Assembly: GCF_900460535.1 (NCBI RefSeq) | Contig: NZ_UHIL01000001.1 | Span: forward strand, 2,604,001 to 2,668,000 | Origin: Vibrio parahaemolyticus | Lineage (GTDB): Bacteria; Pseudomonadota; Gammaproteobacteria; Enterobacterales; Vibrionaceae | Length of the DNA: 64,000 nucleotides | Direction: 5' to 3' | Part shown: positions 56,104 to 64,000 of the stretch, piece by piece | How the letters are laid out: each line of letters starts with the position of its first letter | Numbering within the stretch: the stretch's first letter is position 1 | The notes under the pieces: model-generated | Seen by the model: the letters and a program-made list of their open reading frames with translations, nothing else | What the model was told of the DNA's origin: nothing | Databases searched by the model: none | Made by a program: the position numbers and the translations under genes

Positions 56104-56994
56104 GTGAATATTCTCATTTTAGGTCCGGGGGCCATTGGCTCACTCTGGGCGACCAAATTCCAACTTGCCGGACACAATGTTTCCTTGTGGGGAAGAACCT
56201 CAGATAGTAAGCAACTGCTTCAGCTTGATGACTCACCTGCAATGGAGTTTCCTAACCAACATATTCCCTCTTTACAACAAGCGGATTTGATTTTGGTCAC
56301 GGTGAAAGCGTGGCAAGTGATCACTGCACTCAAACCTCTTATTGAGCACATTCATCGCGATGCCATTGTTATGCTTATGCACAATGGTATGGGTACGGCC
56401 GAGCAGGTAGAAGAGATGCTATCCGGAAATCCCGTCGTTATCGCAACCACAACCCATGGTGCTTATAAGCCGAATAAAGAACTCGTAATGCACACGGGGC
56501 AAGGCATCACTCAAGTTGGCGGCTTTAATGTATCTGGCGCTCAATGCCAGTTTTTGCAAGATGTTATGCAGCACGCTTTACCAGAAGTTGTTTGGAACCC
56601 AAACATCAATGCCGCATTGTGGACCAAACTCGCCATAAACTGTGCAATCAACCCGCTTACAGCATTGCATCAATGTAAAAATGGCGACCTTGCACACGGT
56701 GATTTTCAAGACACCTTGAAAATCATCACGAAAGAACTTGTCGAAGTGATGAATAAGGAAGACATTGCGACGCAGTTCGACGTACTTTTCGAGACCATTA
56801 TGCAAGTGGTGCGGGCAACGTCTGAGAACTATTCTTCAATGAGGCAAGATGTGTTTCATCAGCGCCCGACCGAAATTGATTTTATCACTGGGTACTTGCT
56901 AAAAGCGGCAGAGAAACATCGCATCAACACGCCTGAGAATTTAGAACTTTACCAACGCATCAAAAAAATAGAACAAAGCTGGACAGAAGAATGA
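56104..56994 (+). CDS. panE: 2-dehydropantoate 2-reductase
   Basis: PanE reduces ketopantoate to pantoate with NADPH in pantothenate and CoA synthesis. The product is about 296 residues with the nucleotide-binding ILILGPGAIGSLWATKF at the N-terminus. DLILVTVKAWQVITAL and VMLMHNGMGTAEQV follow. The catalytic Lys region is WTKLAINCAINPLTAL, and the late part has SSMRQDVFHQRPTEIDFITG. I start at the GTG at 56104; a TTG one codon earlier is equally possible. Its 3' end overlaps yajL by four bases (ATGA). Confidence 0.94.
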   Translation: MNILILGPGAIGSLWATKFQLAGHNVSLWGRTSDSKQLLQLDDSPAMEFPNQHIPSLQQADLILVTVKAWQVITALKPLIEHIHRDAIVMLMHNGMGTAEQVEEMLSGNPVVIATTTHGAYKPNKELVMHTGQGITQVGGFNVSGAQCQFLQDVMQHALPEVVWNPNINAALWTKLAINCAINPLTALHQCKNGDLAHGDFQDTLKIITKELVEVMNKEDIATQFDVLFETIMQVVRATSENYSSMRQDVFHQRPTEIDFITGYLLKAAEKHRINTPENLELYQRIKKIEQSWTEE

Positions 56995-57590
56995 GTAAGA
57001 AAATCTTAGTGCCAATCGCTCCGGGCACCGAAGAAATGGAAGCCGTCACCGTTATCGACTTGATGGTTCGAGCAGGCTATGACGTAACGGTCGCAAGCGC
57101 AGATTTCGATGGTTCACTGACTATGAAAGCCTCTCGCGGTGTAACACTGACCGCGGATTGCAAGCTGGTCGATATTGCTGACGACGAATTTGATGCCATT
57201 GTATTATCTGGCGGCGTCGGCGGAGCAGAAACTTTCCGCGACAGTACCGTCATGATTGAAATCCTCAAACAGCACATGTACGAGGGTAAACTGGTGGCGG
57301 CAATTTGTGCAGCTCCTGCTTTGGTTTTGCAACACCACAACCTGTATCCAGATGCGTTGATGACATGTCATCCAAGCTTCCAATCTCATATTCCTGAAGA
57401 CAAATGGCGAGCTAAACGTGTCACCATGGATCTGAATCACAACCTACTGACAAGTCAGGGACCAGGAACCGCACTTGAGTTCGCAATGGAAATCATTATC
57501 AAACTTTCCGGTAAAGAGCATGGATGGATGGTCGCAGAACCGCTAGTCACTATCCCAACACTGCATTATCACGAATTTGGTGAAGAGTAA
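56991..57590 (+). CDS. yajL: YajL (DJ-1/PfpI family chaperone or deglycase)
   Basis: The 199-residue product matches E. coli YajL, a DJ-1 family protein linked to protection of thiols and reported as a chaperone and deglycase (the latter debated). The nucleophile is Cys106 in KLVAAICAAPALVLQ, with the conserved acidic residue in PIAPGTEEMEAVTVIDL. DAIVLSGGVGGAETFRDS is also typical. It overlaps panE by four bases and csdA by one base, in a tight three-gene operon. Confidence 0.95.
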   Translation: MSKKILVPIAPGTEEMEAVTVIDLMVRAGYDVTVASADFDGSLTMKASRGVTLTADCKLVDIADDEFDAIVLSGGVGGAETFRDSTVMIEILKQHMYEGKLVAAICAAPALVLQHHNLYPDALMTCHPSFQSHIPEDKWRAKRVTMDLNHNLLTSQGPGTALEFAMEIIIKLSGKEHGWMVAEPLVTIPTLHYHEFGEE

Positions 57591-58801
57591 TGTTTGACAT
57601 AAACGCTGTACGCGAACAGTTCCCGGCCCTAAATCAAGACGTAAATCAATCGCCTTTAGTTTACCTTGATAGCGCAGCAACAACACAAAAGCCACAGTGC
57701 GTGATCGATGTGATTAGCCGTTACTACAGTGCACAAAATGCTAACGTGCATCGTGGTAGCCACAGTTTGACAGCAAACGCCACTAGCCAGTTTGAAGCCG
57801 CTCGCGAAGCCGTAGCAACGTTTATTGGTGCAAACAGCTCTAAAGAAATCATTTGGACGCGAGGCGCAACCGAAGCACTTAACTTAATTGCACAAACTTA
57901 CGCTCGCAGCACCTTACAACCGGGCGATGAGATCTTGATTAGCGAGATGGAACACCACGCCAACATCGTGCCGTGGCAAATTGTGGCAGAACAAACTGGC
58001 GCGAAAATCGTGAAAGTGCCAATGACACCCGAGTGCCAGTTTGACTTGCAGGCGTTTGAACAGAAGCTCTCTGAACGATGCAAAATCGTCGCGTGCGCAC
58101 AAATAACCAACGTGACAGGCACACGCCAACCTATCGAAAAGATCACCGAGCTAGCGCACAGCGTTGGTGCGGTAGTTGTAGTTGATGGCGCACAAGGCAT
58201 CGTGCACGAGCAGCTAGATTTGTCGGCATCAGATATCGATTTTTACGTTTTCTCAGGTCACAAGCTTTATGCGCCAGCAGGTATTGGCGTTCTATACGGC
58301 AAACTAGAGTTGTTAGAAGCTATGCCACCATGGCACGGCGGCGGCAAAATGGTTGAACGCGTTTCTTTCGAGAAAACGACCTTTTCAGCACTTCCTGGCA
58401 AATTTGAAGCGGGCACACCAAACGTAGCGGGCGCGATTGCTTTAGCGAAAGCCATTGAGTGGTACCAAGGTTTTGACCATCACGAAGTCGAGGATCATCT
58501 CCATGCGCTTCAGGATAAGGCCTACCAAGCACTAAACGCGTTGGATGACATCCATATTCTAGGCTATCAACCGAATGCCTCTGTACTGACGTTCGTAATG
58601 GACGGCGTTCATCACCAAGACATGGCGACGCTGCTCGATCAACAAGGCATTGCGGTACGAGCAGGACACCATTGCGCTCACCCATTGATGGATGCGCTAA
58701 ACGTCAAAGGAACGGTACGCGTTTCTTTTGGTATTTATAACACGGCAGAAGATGTGGATAGGCTCATCGCCGCCGTAGAGAAAGCCGTCGACATGTTATA
58801 A
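57590..58801 (+). CDS. csdA: Cysteine desulfurase CsdA (SufS-like, group II)
   Basis: CsdA releases sulfur from cysteine and hands it to CsdE. The 403-residue PLP enzyme starts MFDINAVREQFPALNQDVNQ and has NVHRGSHSLTANAT, TRGATEALNLIAQ and the PLP lysine in FSGHKLYAPAGIGVLYG. The catalytic cysteine is in VRAGHHCAHPLMDALNV. I call it CsdA rather than SufS because csdE and tcdA (csdL), which form the CSD system, lie 1.3 kb downstream on the other strand and no suf genes are near. Start overlaps the yajL stop. Confidence 0.92.
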   Translation: MFDINAVREQFPALNQDVNQSPLVYLDSAATTQKPQCVIDVISRYYSAQNANVHRGSHSLTANATSQFEAAREAVATFIGANSSKEIIWTRGATEALNLIAQTYARSTLQPGDEILISEMEHHANIVPWQIVAEQTGAKIVKVPMTPECQFDLQAFEQKLSERCKIVACAQITNVTGTRQPIEKITELAHSVGAVVVVDGAQGIVHEQLDLSASDIDFYVFSGHKLYAPAGIGVLYGKLELLEAMPPWHGGGKMVERVSFEKTTFSALPGKFEAGTPNVAGAIALAKAIEWYQGFDHHEVEDHLHALQDKAYQALNALDDIHILGYQPNASVLTFVMDGVHHQDMATLLDQQGIAVRAGHHCAHPLMDALNVKGTVRVSFGIYNTAEDVDRLIAAVEKAVDML

Positions 58802-58818
58802 CGCCAACCTTTCGACTT

Positions 58819-58841
58819 GGAGTAACCAACAAGGTTACTCC
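58819..58841. repeat. Inverted repeat at the csdA / diguanylate cyclase junction
   Basis: GGAGTAACC and GGTTACTCC pair perfectly with a 5-base loop. No T-run follows on either strand. It overlaps the stop region of the converging diguanylate cyclase gene and may serve as a weak terminator. Confidence 0.45.
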
Positions 58842-59755
58842 ATCTGCCTATCCAGAGTCGCCACGCAATTTCTGCCATTTCTTTTCGCAGCATAAAGCGC
58901 TTTATCTGCATGCGCATACAAGCGTTTGGTGGTTTCATTTCTGCCTATTTTGACCACACCCACGCTCACCGTGACCGGAATTTCAATCTTTTCAAATTCA
59001 AACTGGCAATTTTGAATATGGGAACGTACTTCCTCTCCCACTTCTTTCGCCGCCGATAGAGAGGTTTCTGGCAGGATAATCGCAAACTCCTCCCCTCCGA
59101 CTCTTGCAAAAATCTCGTCTTTAACCAACAAGTGTGAAACCAAATCGGCTAATGTCTCTAAGACATAATCTCCCGCATCGTGGCCACGTTTATCATTGAT
59201 AACTTTAAAAAAATCCAAATCAAACAATAATAGAGCAGATTGGTAGTCAGGAGTTTGGGATTTAATGACTTCTTCTGTGAGCTTTTCGAAAAAAACACGT
59301 CGATTGTAGATATTTGTGAGAGCGTCAATTTGGCTTTGGTGGCGAAGAAGGGTTTCGACTCGGTGGCGGTTGGAAATGTTGCGGGTAAGAATGAGAACAA
59401 CGCGACGACCTTGATAGTTTATAGTGAGCGGACAGATTTTCCCTTCATAATAGAGGTCGCCTTTTGGCCCACTGTTCGCATCTATTCCCTGAATGCTGTC
59501 GGCACACATCTTGTACTCGATCGTCACAATACTGTCTTGATTGAGTGACCGATTGATCTGTTCGATAAACCAGTCGGCTTGCTCTTTCTCAAGTACACTG
59601 TGCAGCGTCTTACCTATCAAATTGCTTCCATCGTGATAGGCTTTTTTGTCTGTTCCTCCAAAAACATCAATATAGATACCATCTTCACTCAAAATAAAAG
59701 TGGGGTCAGGCATTCCGGATAACACGTCTTGCGCATGTTCCAAGGTGAATTGCAT
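58835..59755 (-). CDS. Diguanylate cyclase with N-terminal PAS domain
   Basis: The 306-residue cytoplasmic protein has a PAS sensor (about 8-135, VLSGMPDPTFILSEDGIYID and VVLILTRNISNRHRVETLL) followed by a GGDEF domain (about 140-306). The active site is ARVGGEEFAIILPE and is intact, with FDLDFFKVINDKRGHDAGDY upstream, so it should make cyclic di-GMP. The inhibitory RxxD I-site expected five residues before GGEEF is replaced by VKDE, so product inhibition is probably absent. It lies alone between csdA and csdE, splitting the two parts of the CSD sulfur system. The signal is unknown. Confidence 0.93.
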   Translation of the reverse strand: MQFTLEHAQDVLSGMPDPTFILSEDGIYIDVFGGTDKKAYHDGSNLIGKTLHSVLEKEQADWFIEQINRSLNQDSIVTIEYKMCADSIQGIDANSGPKGDLYYEGKICPLTINYQGRRVVLILTRNISNRHRVETLLRHQSQIDALTNIYNRRVFFEKLTEEVIKSQTPDYQSALLLFDLDFFKVINDKRGHDAGDYVLETLADLVSHLLVKDEIFARVGGEEFAIILPETSLSAAKEVGEEVRSHIQNCQFEFEKIEIPVTVSVGVVKIGRNETTKRLYAHADKALYAAKRNGRNCVATLDRQME

Positions 59756-60006
59756 ACAGGGAGGTTCCTAGCGTTTGTATCTAAGTAACCCAATCGCCTC
59801 CAAATGTGTTTCAACATTGGGGAATAGAAGCGAATGGGGCATATGTCTATTATCTAATATAGACAAATTTTAAATACAATTGAGTCTATAAAAACCAAGT
59901 GGGCAATATAATGAATCTGGATCAATAGAAAGGTCAATTAAAGTCAAAATAGTCGACTATTTGCATATTTTTTATTCACACACGAAAAACGTCTCAACTC
60001 AGATAC
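59756..60006. other. AT-rich region upstream of the diguanylate cyclase gene
   Basis: About 250 bases with no credible frame. It must hold the cyclase promoter; AGGAA lies about 10 bases before the ATG. Short AT palindromes such as TCTATTATCTAATATAGA near 59847 are visible but cannot be assigned. Confidence 0.45.
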
Positions 60007-60043
60007 AAAAAACGCCAAACAGCTAAGCTATTCGGCGTTTTTT
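60007..60043 (-). terminator. Rho-independent terminator after csdE
   Basis: AAAAAACGCC and GGCGTTTTTT pair over 10 bp around a 17-base centre that itself contains a small AGCTAAGCT palindrome. It lies 22 bases after the csdE stop. Confidence 0.8.
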
Positions 60044-60064
60044 AAAAATTGGGAAAATGGCTCA

Positions 60065-60493
60065 TTACACGGCAGTGTGCTTAATCTGCTCAACAATAGC
60101 TTTCAGGCCATTACCACGTGATGGGCTTAAATGCGCGATGAGTCCCAGCTGCTCAAAATAATCATCAATATCAAACGCTTGAATTTGATCGGCCGTTTTA
60201 CCGTCATAAGCCGCCATCACCAACGCAATTAATCCGCGTACAATACGCGCATCGGAGTCTGCACAAAAATGCCACACGCCATTTTGCACTTGGCTCACTA
60301 ACCACACCAAGCTTTCGCAACCCGATACTGTAACTTGTTCTGATTTCAGCTCTTCTGGCATTTGTGGCAGCTTTTTACCCCACTGAATGACCTGACGGTA
60401 ACGATCTTCCCAGCCTTTAAATTGCTGCATCGTTGCGACAATATCTTCGCTGGTGATTTCTGTTCCAAATGGAGATGCAGGAAAATCGATCAT
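60065..60493 (-). CDS. csdE: Sulfur acceptor protein CsdE (SufE family)
   Basis: CsdE accepts persulfide sulfur from CsdA and passes it on, among others to TcdA. The 142-residue product has the SufE fold, with the acceptor Cys59 in TVSGCESLVWL. W28 and the RYRQVIQWGKKLP helix are in the usual place, and the late part has IVRGLIALVMAAYDGKTADQ. It lies 34 bases after tcdA on the same strand and on the opposite side of the diguanylate cyclase gene from csdA. Confidence 0.93.
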   Translation of the reverse strand: MIDFPASPFGTEITSEDIVATMQQFKGWEDRYRQVIQWGKKLPQMPEELKSEQVTVSGCESLVWLVSQVQNGVWHFCADSDARIVRGLIALVMAAYDGKTADQIQAFDIDDYFEQLGLIAHLSPSRGNGLKAIVEQIKHTAV

Positions 60494-60527
60494 AATGTGC
60501 CCTTCTGTTTGATGCTTTTTGGCTGAA

Positions 60528-61337
60528 CTACTTCTTGTGTTTTTGAATCAGCTTCTCAACAATTCGCGATACCGCAACAAAACCAAACGTCGCGGTTACG
60601 ACAGTTGCCGCACCAAATCCGCTAGCACAATCCATACGTTTTGGACCTTCCGCTGTCGACTTCACACCGCACACTGAACCGTCTGCTTGAGGATACTTCA
60701 GCTGCTCGGTTGAAAACACGCAATCAATACCAAACTTACGAGCCGGATTCTTAGGGAAGTTATGATGACGACGCAAAGTGTCTTTGATTTTCTTCGCTAA
60801 AGGATCTTGAATCGTTTTCGTTAAATCAGCGACCATGATCTGCGTTGGATCGACCTGACCACCAGCGCCACCCGTGGTGATCACTTTGATCTTGTTGCTG
60901 CGGCAATACGCCAGCAAAGATGCTTTCGCTTTTACGCTATCAATCGCATCCAACACGTAATCAAACTCTTTGCTTAAGTACTCATGTTGATTGTCGGGCG
61001 TAATGAAATCATCAATCAGATTAACTTTACACTCCGGGTTGATCAACTTGACGCGCTCAGCCATCACTTCAATTTTGCTTTGACCAACGGTACCCGTCAT
61101 CGCATGAATTTGGCGGTTAATGTTCGTGACACAAACATCGTCCATATCTATCAGAGTCAGCTCACCGATCCCCGAACGAGCCAGCGCTTCCACCGCCCAT
61201 GAACCTACACCACCAATACCAATCACACAAACGTGTGCAGCGCGAAGAATGTCCACTTCACTATTGCCGTAAAGACGACGTGTGCCGCCAAAGCGTTGGT
61301 TGTAGCTGTCAGATGCAGGGGTATCGAGTTCACGCAT
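60528..61337 (-). CDS. tcdA: tRNA cyclic N6-threonylcarbamoyladenosine(37) synthase TcdA (CsdL)
   Basis: TcdA is an E1-like enzyme that dehydrates t6A37 to cyclic t6A in ATP-dependent fashion and works with CsdA-CsdE. From the ATG at 61337 (MRELDTPASDSYNQRFGGTR) it is 269 residues; a longer upstream frame runs through the mltA terminator. Key motifs are VCVIGIGGVGSWAVEALARS for ATP, LIDMDDVCVTNINRQIHAM, and the late CASGFGAATVVTATFGFVA. It complements trmO, which also modifies t6A37, about 34 kb away. Confidence 0.94.
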   Translation of the reverse strand: MRELDTPASDSYNQRFGGTRRLYGNSEVDILRAAHVCVIGIGGVGSWAVEALARSGIGELTLIDMDDVCVTNINRQIHAMTGTVGQSKIEVMAERVKLINPECKVNLIDDFITPDNQHEYLSKEFDYVLDAIDSVKAKASLLAYCRSNKIKVITTGGAGGQVDPTQIMVADLTKTIQDPLAKKIKDTLRRHHNFPKNPARKFGIDCVFSTEQLKYPQADGSVCGVKSTAEGPKRMDCASGFGAATVVTATFGFVAVSRIVEKLIQKHKK

Positions 61338-61359
61338 ATTGAAGTCCAGATGATCGATA

Positions 61360-61394
61360 GAAAAACAAAGAGTGCGATTTATACGCACTCTTTG
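61360..61394 (-). terminator. Rho-independent terminator after mltA
   Basis: CAAAGAGTGCG and CGCACTCTTTG pair perfectly over 11 bp with a 7-base loop. On the minus strand it is followed by TTTTTCT. It lies between mltA and tcdA. Confidence 0.88.
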
Positions 61395-61435
61395 ATGAAA
61401 TGTCTAGATAAGAGGGGTTCCTCTTTCTTGGATGG

Positions 61436-62539
61436 TTATTGTAGCTTTTCTGGCGGTAAAGCCCAAGGCGCTTGAGTTGGTGAGTTTTCCAACCCAAGTT
61501 TCCACACTCGACCAAAATGCTTGTAATGCCCAGCTTCTGTCCCTGCTCTCGCACCAATGCCATGATACAGATCCAAATGGTTTTGTTTTACCGCACCACC
61601 TGTGTCTAACACGATCAGCATGCGCAGTTGGTGAGCGCCGCTCCACGTACCATCGGCATTCAACAACGGCACTTCCGCCAAGATTGGCGTGCCCATTGGT
61701 AAGATAGAACGATCGCCTGCGACAGCGGCCATTGGCAACAACGGAATACCAGCCGAGCCTGTTACAGGCGCTTCCGCTTTTGGTGCAAAGAAAACGTAAG
61801 AAGGATTTTGCTCCAACAACTCGCGCACTGTTGCATCGTCGTTGTCCATCACCCACTCTTTAATCGCTTTGAGGGACATTTTTTCACGCGGCACTTCACC
61901 ACGTTCAATCAAAATGCGGCCAATGCTGACGTAAGCTTTGTTGTTTTTCCCTGCGTACGCAAAGTACTCCAACGTATCATCATCTTCAAAATGCACATAG
62001 CCACTGCCCTGCACTTCCATCATAAACGGGTCAATACGATTTGGCGCATAACCAAGCACTAAACCTTGGCTATCTAATGCCCCATTGTAGATCTCCGCGC
62101 GAGTAGGACAATCTGATGTGCAGTTCGGCTTACCGTAAACTGGGTACTTAAAAATGTCGTTTGGTGTATGACGAAGCTCCATCACGGGAGAAAAGTATCC
62201 GGTAAACAACACATTACCTTTTTTATCACCACCACCCAATTGCGCGGCTTGAATGCCAAACGCACTCAACGCGCTGGTGTCTCCGCTTTGCTGCGCCCAC
62301 TCACTCAGTCTTTGGTAAAGCGGTTGGTAAATCTTCGCCATGGATGGTGACTTCATCACCACTTGCTCAGCTTGCTTATTAAACTCAGTAAAATCGCGTG
62401 GTTTGTTGGATTCAACTACATCCACTTTATTTAGTATCTGAGGGAACTCACCATCGAGAAATTGCTGAGCGCGATCATTTTGTTGAGCACAACCAAATAG
62501 CAGACTCAAAGAAATAATAGGAAGGAGTTTTTTTAACAC
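61436..62539 (-). CDS. mltA: Membrane-bound lytic murein transglycosylase A
   Basis: MltA cleaves peptidoglycan glycan strands to 1,6-anhydro muropeptides, the substrates of AmpG. I start at the GTG at 62539, giving (M)LKKLLPIISLSLLFGCAQQN. This is a lipoprotein signal with lipobox LFGC, and GGA lies about 8 bases upstream; longer frames put a cysteine-rich stretch before the signal and look false. The 367-residue product has the MltA domain (TGYFSPVMELRHTPNDIFKY, VQGSGYVHFEDDD) and the 3D domain with the catalytic Asp in LDTGGAVKQNHLDLYHG. Confidence 0.93.
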   Translation of the reverse strand: MLKKLLPIISLSLLFGCAQQNDRAQQFLDGEFPQILNKVDVVESNKPRDFTEFNKQAEQVVMKSPSMAKIYQPLYQRLSEWAQQSGDTSALSAFGIQAAQLGGGDKKGNVLFTGYFSPVMELRHTPNDIFKYPVYGKPNCTSDCPTRAEIYNGALDSQGLVLGYAPNRIDPFMMEVQGSGYVHFEDDDTLEYFAYAGKNNKAYVSIGRILIERGEVPREKMSLKAIKEWVMDNDDATVRELLEQNPSYVFFAPKAEAPVTGSAGIPLLPMAAVAGDRSILPMGTPILAEVPLLNADGTWSGAHQLRMLIVLDTGGAVKQNHLDLYHGIGARAGTEAGHYKHFGRVWKLGLENSPTQAPWALPPEKLQ

Positions 62540-62799
62540 GTGATTTTTCCGTAAAAAAGAATAGCAAAAGGATGGCAAACAAATGCAAACGACGCAATTG
62601 AAAAGCGACGACAAAATGTTTCAACACTAAGCCAATCCGTTTACTTGTTGTTAAATCATCCATTTCGGGACGAACAACATGATAACAGGAGAATATTTAC
62701 GAAATTGTCCAGACAATGTCTGAACTGATGTGGATATAAAAAAGATAGGAATGTTGAGCACTCGCGCAATGGCGAATGCTCAAATAGAAAACACAATAT

Positions 62800-63255
62800 T
62801 TAACGAATGGCGATGCCAGCGTGCCCTTCAAGACGAAAGACCGGAAGATAGTGCGCCCGCGCATCCAACTTCATTTCTGTATGTTGTTTTCCGACAAAAT
62901 CAAAATGGCGCACGGTCGAACCGACTTTGTATGAGAACGAATCGCCATCAAATTCAAAATCGGTCGCAATCGTCGAGCCATTAACGGTCACGCCCCTTTC
63001 ACTAAGCACAAACTCTTCCCTCGAGTAAGGCGCTACATCTTGCTCAACCCAGCGGCCATAAATTATTGATTTAGAGATGGGAGGGTTAATGTACCGAGTG
63101 ATCAAATCGCCATACAGCATACAAACAATGACAGTACCCAGCACTGCCATTAGCATGAGAGAACGTTCCGCCCACTTGCGAAGTGACGATTTTGTGGATG
63201 AATTAGACTCGTTTTGAGCAGTGATCGCAGCATTCTTATTTACAACTGAAGACAT
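62800..63255 (-). CDS. DUF2850 family membrane protein
   Basis: The 151-residue product (from the ATG at 63255, MSSVVNKNAAITAQNESNSS) has a polar N-terminus and one membrane segment (SLMLMAVLGTVIVCMLYGDL). The exposed domain has SKSIIYGRWVEQDVAPYSRE, GVTVNGSTIATDFEFDGDS and HFDFVGKQHTEMKLDARAHY. It matches, from recall, DUF2850, a family largely confined to vibrios with no known role. A GTG three codons upstream is an alternative start. It is divergent from argA, with a gap of about 165 bases. Confidence 0.85.
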   Translation of the reverse strand: MSSVVNKNAAITAQNESNSSTKSSLRKWAERSLMLMAVLGTVIVCMLYGDLITRYINPPISKSIIYGRWVEQDVAPYSREEFVLSERGVTVNGSTIATDFEFDGDSFSYKVGSTVRHFDFVGKQHTEMKLDARAHYLPVFRLEGHAGIAIR

Positions 63256-63419
63256 GAGGTTCACTTATTTGAAATAGACGCGCGTATTGTAACCTCCATA
63301 ACCAAACTGGACAAAGTACCGTACTCCAGATGTTTGTGCTTTATTCCAAAAAATTGCCTTGCCATTAATTGAATAAAAAGACATTATTTAAGCATAAATA
63401 AACACAAGGAATGGCTGTA

Positions 63420-64000
63420 GTGAAAATTCGTAGTACCGCTCTCGTAAAAGGATTCCGCCAATCAACCCCTTACGTCAACGCTCACCGTGGGAAAACCATG
63501 GTGATCATGCTGGGAGGTGAAGCGGTCGCCCATAATAACTTTGGCAATATAATCAATGATATTGCTTTGATGCACAGTTTAGGCATCAAAGTCGTTGTCG
63601 TTTATGGCGCTCGTCCGCAAATCAATCAATTACTTGAAAAACAAGATCTTACTACGCCATACCACAAAAACATCCGAATTACCGACGAAGCGGCACTATC
63701 GGTAGTTATGCAAGCTGCGGGGCAGCTTCAACTTGCCATTACCGCACGCCTTTCAATGAGCTTAAACAACACCCCAATGGCTGGCACACAACTGAATGTA
63801 GTCAGTGGCAACTTTGTCATTGCACAGCCACTTGGCGTAGATGACGGTGTCGATTACTGCCACAGTGGACGCATTCGCCGCATTGACACCGACGCGATTA
63901 ATCGCACGCTCGACCAAGGTTCTATTGTGCTACTTGGCCCCATTGCGAGCTCCGTGACTGGTGAGTGTTTTAACTTACTTTCTGAAGAAGTCGCGACGCA
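63420..64000 (+). CDS. argA: Amino-acid N-acetyltransferase (N-acetylglutamate synthase), 5' part
   Basis: ArgA makes N-acetylglutamate, the first step of arginine synthesis, and is inhibited by arginine. About 193 codons are present before the window ends; the complete protein is about 445 residues. The visible part is the amino-acid-kinase-like domain: [55 protein letters not shown], and [20 protein letters not shown], all close to E. coli ArgA. I choose the GTG at 63420 because AAGGA lies 9 bases before it; the ATG at 63411 directly touches that site. The acetyltransferase domain is outside the window. Confidence 0.95.
   Translation, partial: MKIRSTALVKGFRQSTPYVNAHRGKTMVIMLGGEAVAHNNFGNIINDIALMHSLGIKVVVVYGARPQINQLLEKQDLTTPYHKNIRITDEAALSVVMQAAGQLQLAITARLSMSLNNTPMAGTQLNVVSGNFVIAQPLGVDDGVDYCHSGRIRRIDTDAINRTLDQGSIVLLGPIASSVTGECFNLLSEEVAT

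Noticed and set aside
58267..58685. Minus-strand frames antisense to csdA
   Set aside because: They are shadows of the strongly coding csdA frame, without ribosome binding sites or family resemblance.
63361..63405. ARG box upstream of argA
   Set aside because: Only one convincing TGAAT half-site is visible; the symmetric half is missing, so ArgR control is not claimed.

Overview
The window is a piece of a gammaproteobacterial main chromosome, almost certainly a Vibrio of the Harveyi clade (V. parahaemolyticus, V. alginolyticus or V. campbellii type). The pointers are a complete Na+-translocating NADH:quinone reductase operon with apbE and nqrM, an OmpK porin of the vibriophage-receptor type, Vibrio-typical small families (DUF2850, DUF3461, DUF3549, DUF2789), a multidomain secreted chitinase, and gene order typical of vibrios. 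It is mostly conserved core genome. I found no rRNA, tRNA, insertion sequence, prophage, integron cassette or CRISPR array.

Layout: (1) 1-14.9 kb, all on the minus strand, is the envelope and translation superoperon, read rpsB-tsf-pyrH-frr-uppS-cdsA-dxr-rseP-bamA-skp-lpxD-fabZ-lpxA-lpxB-rnhB. It links ribosome and nucleotide genes to isoprenoid, phospholipid, outer-membrane assembly and lipid A synthesis. Hairpin terminators or attenuators separate many of the genes, and rpsB has an S2-type leader. (2) 15-22 kb: map, glnD, then small conserved genes (DUF3461, truC, yqcC, DUF3549, DUF3301, a GNAT acetyltransferase). (3) 22.7-23.3 kb holds no protein gene but a CsrB-family regulatory RNA on the minus strand. 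It has about 26 GGA motifs, most of them in hairpin loops, a rho-independent terminator, a sigma-70 promoter, an IHF-consensus site and an upstream VarA/GacA palindrome. (4) 23.3-32 kb: a KfrA-N-like small protein, a DUF188 protein, an AbgT transporter, the zinc-independent ribosomal proteins L31B and L36B behind a Zur box, trmO, proS, a DUF533 protein, yaeP, a DUF4250 protein and an SLC6-type transporter. (5) 32.5-40 kb: chitinase, a YggN-like protein, a GreA/B-like factor, a second RecQ-type helicase, and dinB with a LexA box. (6) 40-47.4 kb: nqrABCDEF, apbE and nqrM. (7) 47.8-52.2 kb: bolA, rlmG, yajG, a periplasmic cyclophilin and ampG. (8) 52.2-54.9 kb: an operon of a LON-domain protein, a decayed DUF4397 lipoprotein gene, an ECF sigma factor and its ChrR-type zinc anti-sigma factor, probably autoregulated from a TGATCC promoter. 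(9) 55-64 kb: ompK, panE-yajL-csdA, a PAS-GGDEF diguanylate cyclase, csdE, tcdA, mltA, a DUF2850 protein and the 5' part of argA.

The most informative non-coding element is the CsrB-family RNA with its control region. The most unusual gene cluster is the ECF/ChrR operon carrying a multiply broken lipoprotein gene. I do not see a clearly undescribed defence or mobile system here. The least explained stretch is 25.8-26.3 kb, between the AbgT gene and rpmJ2.
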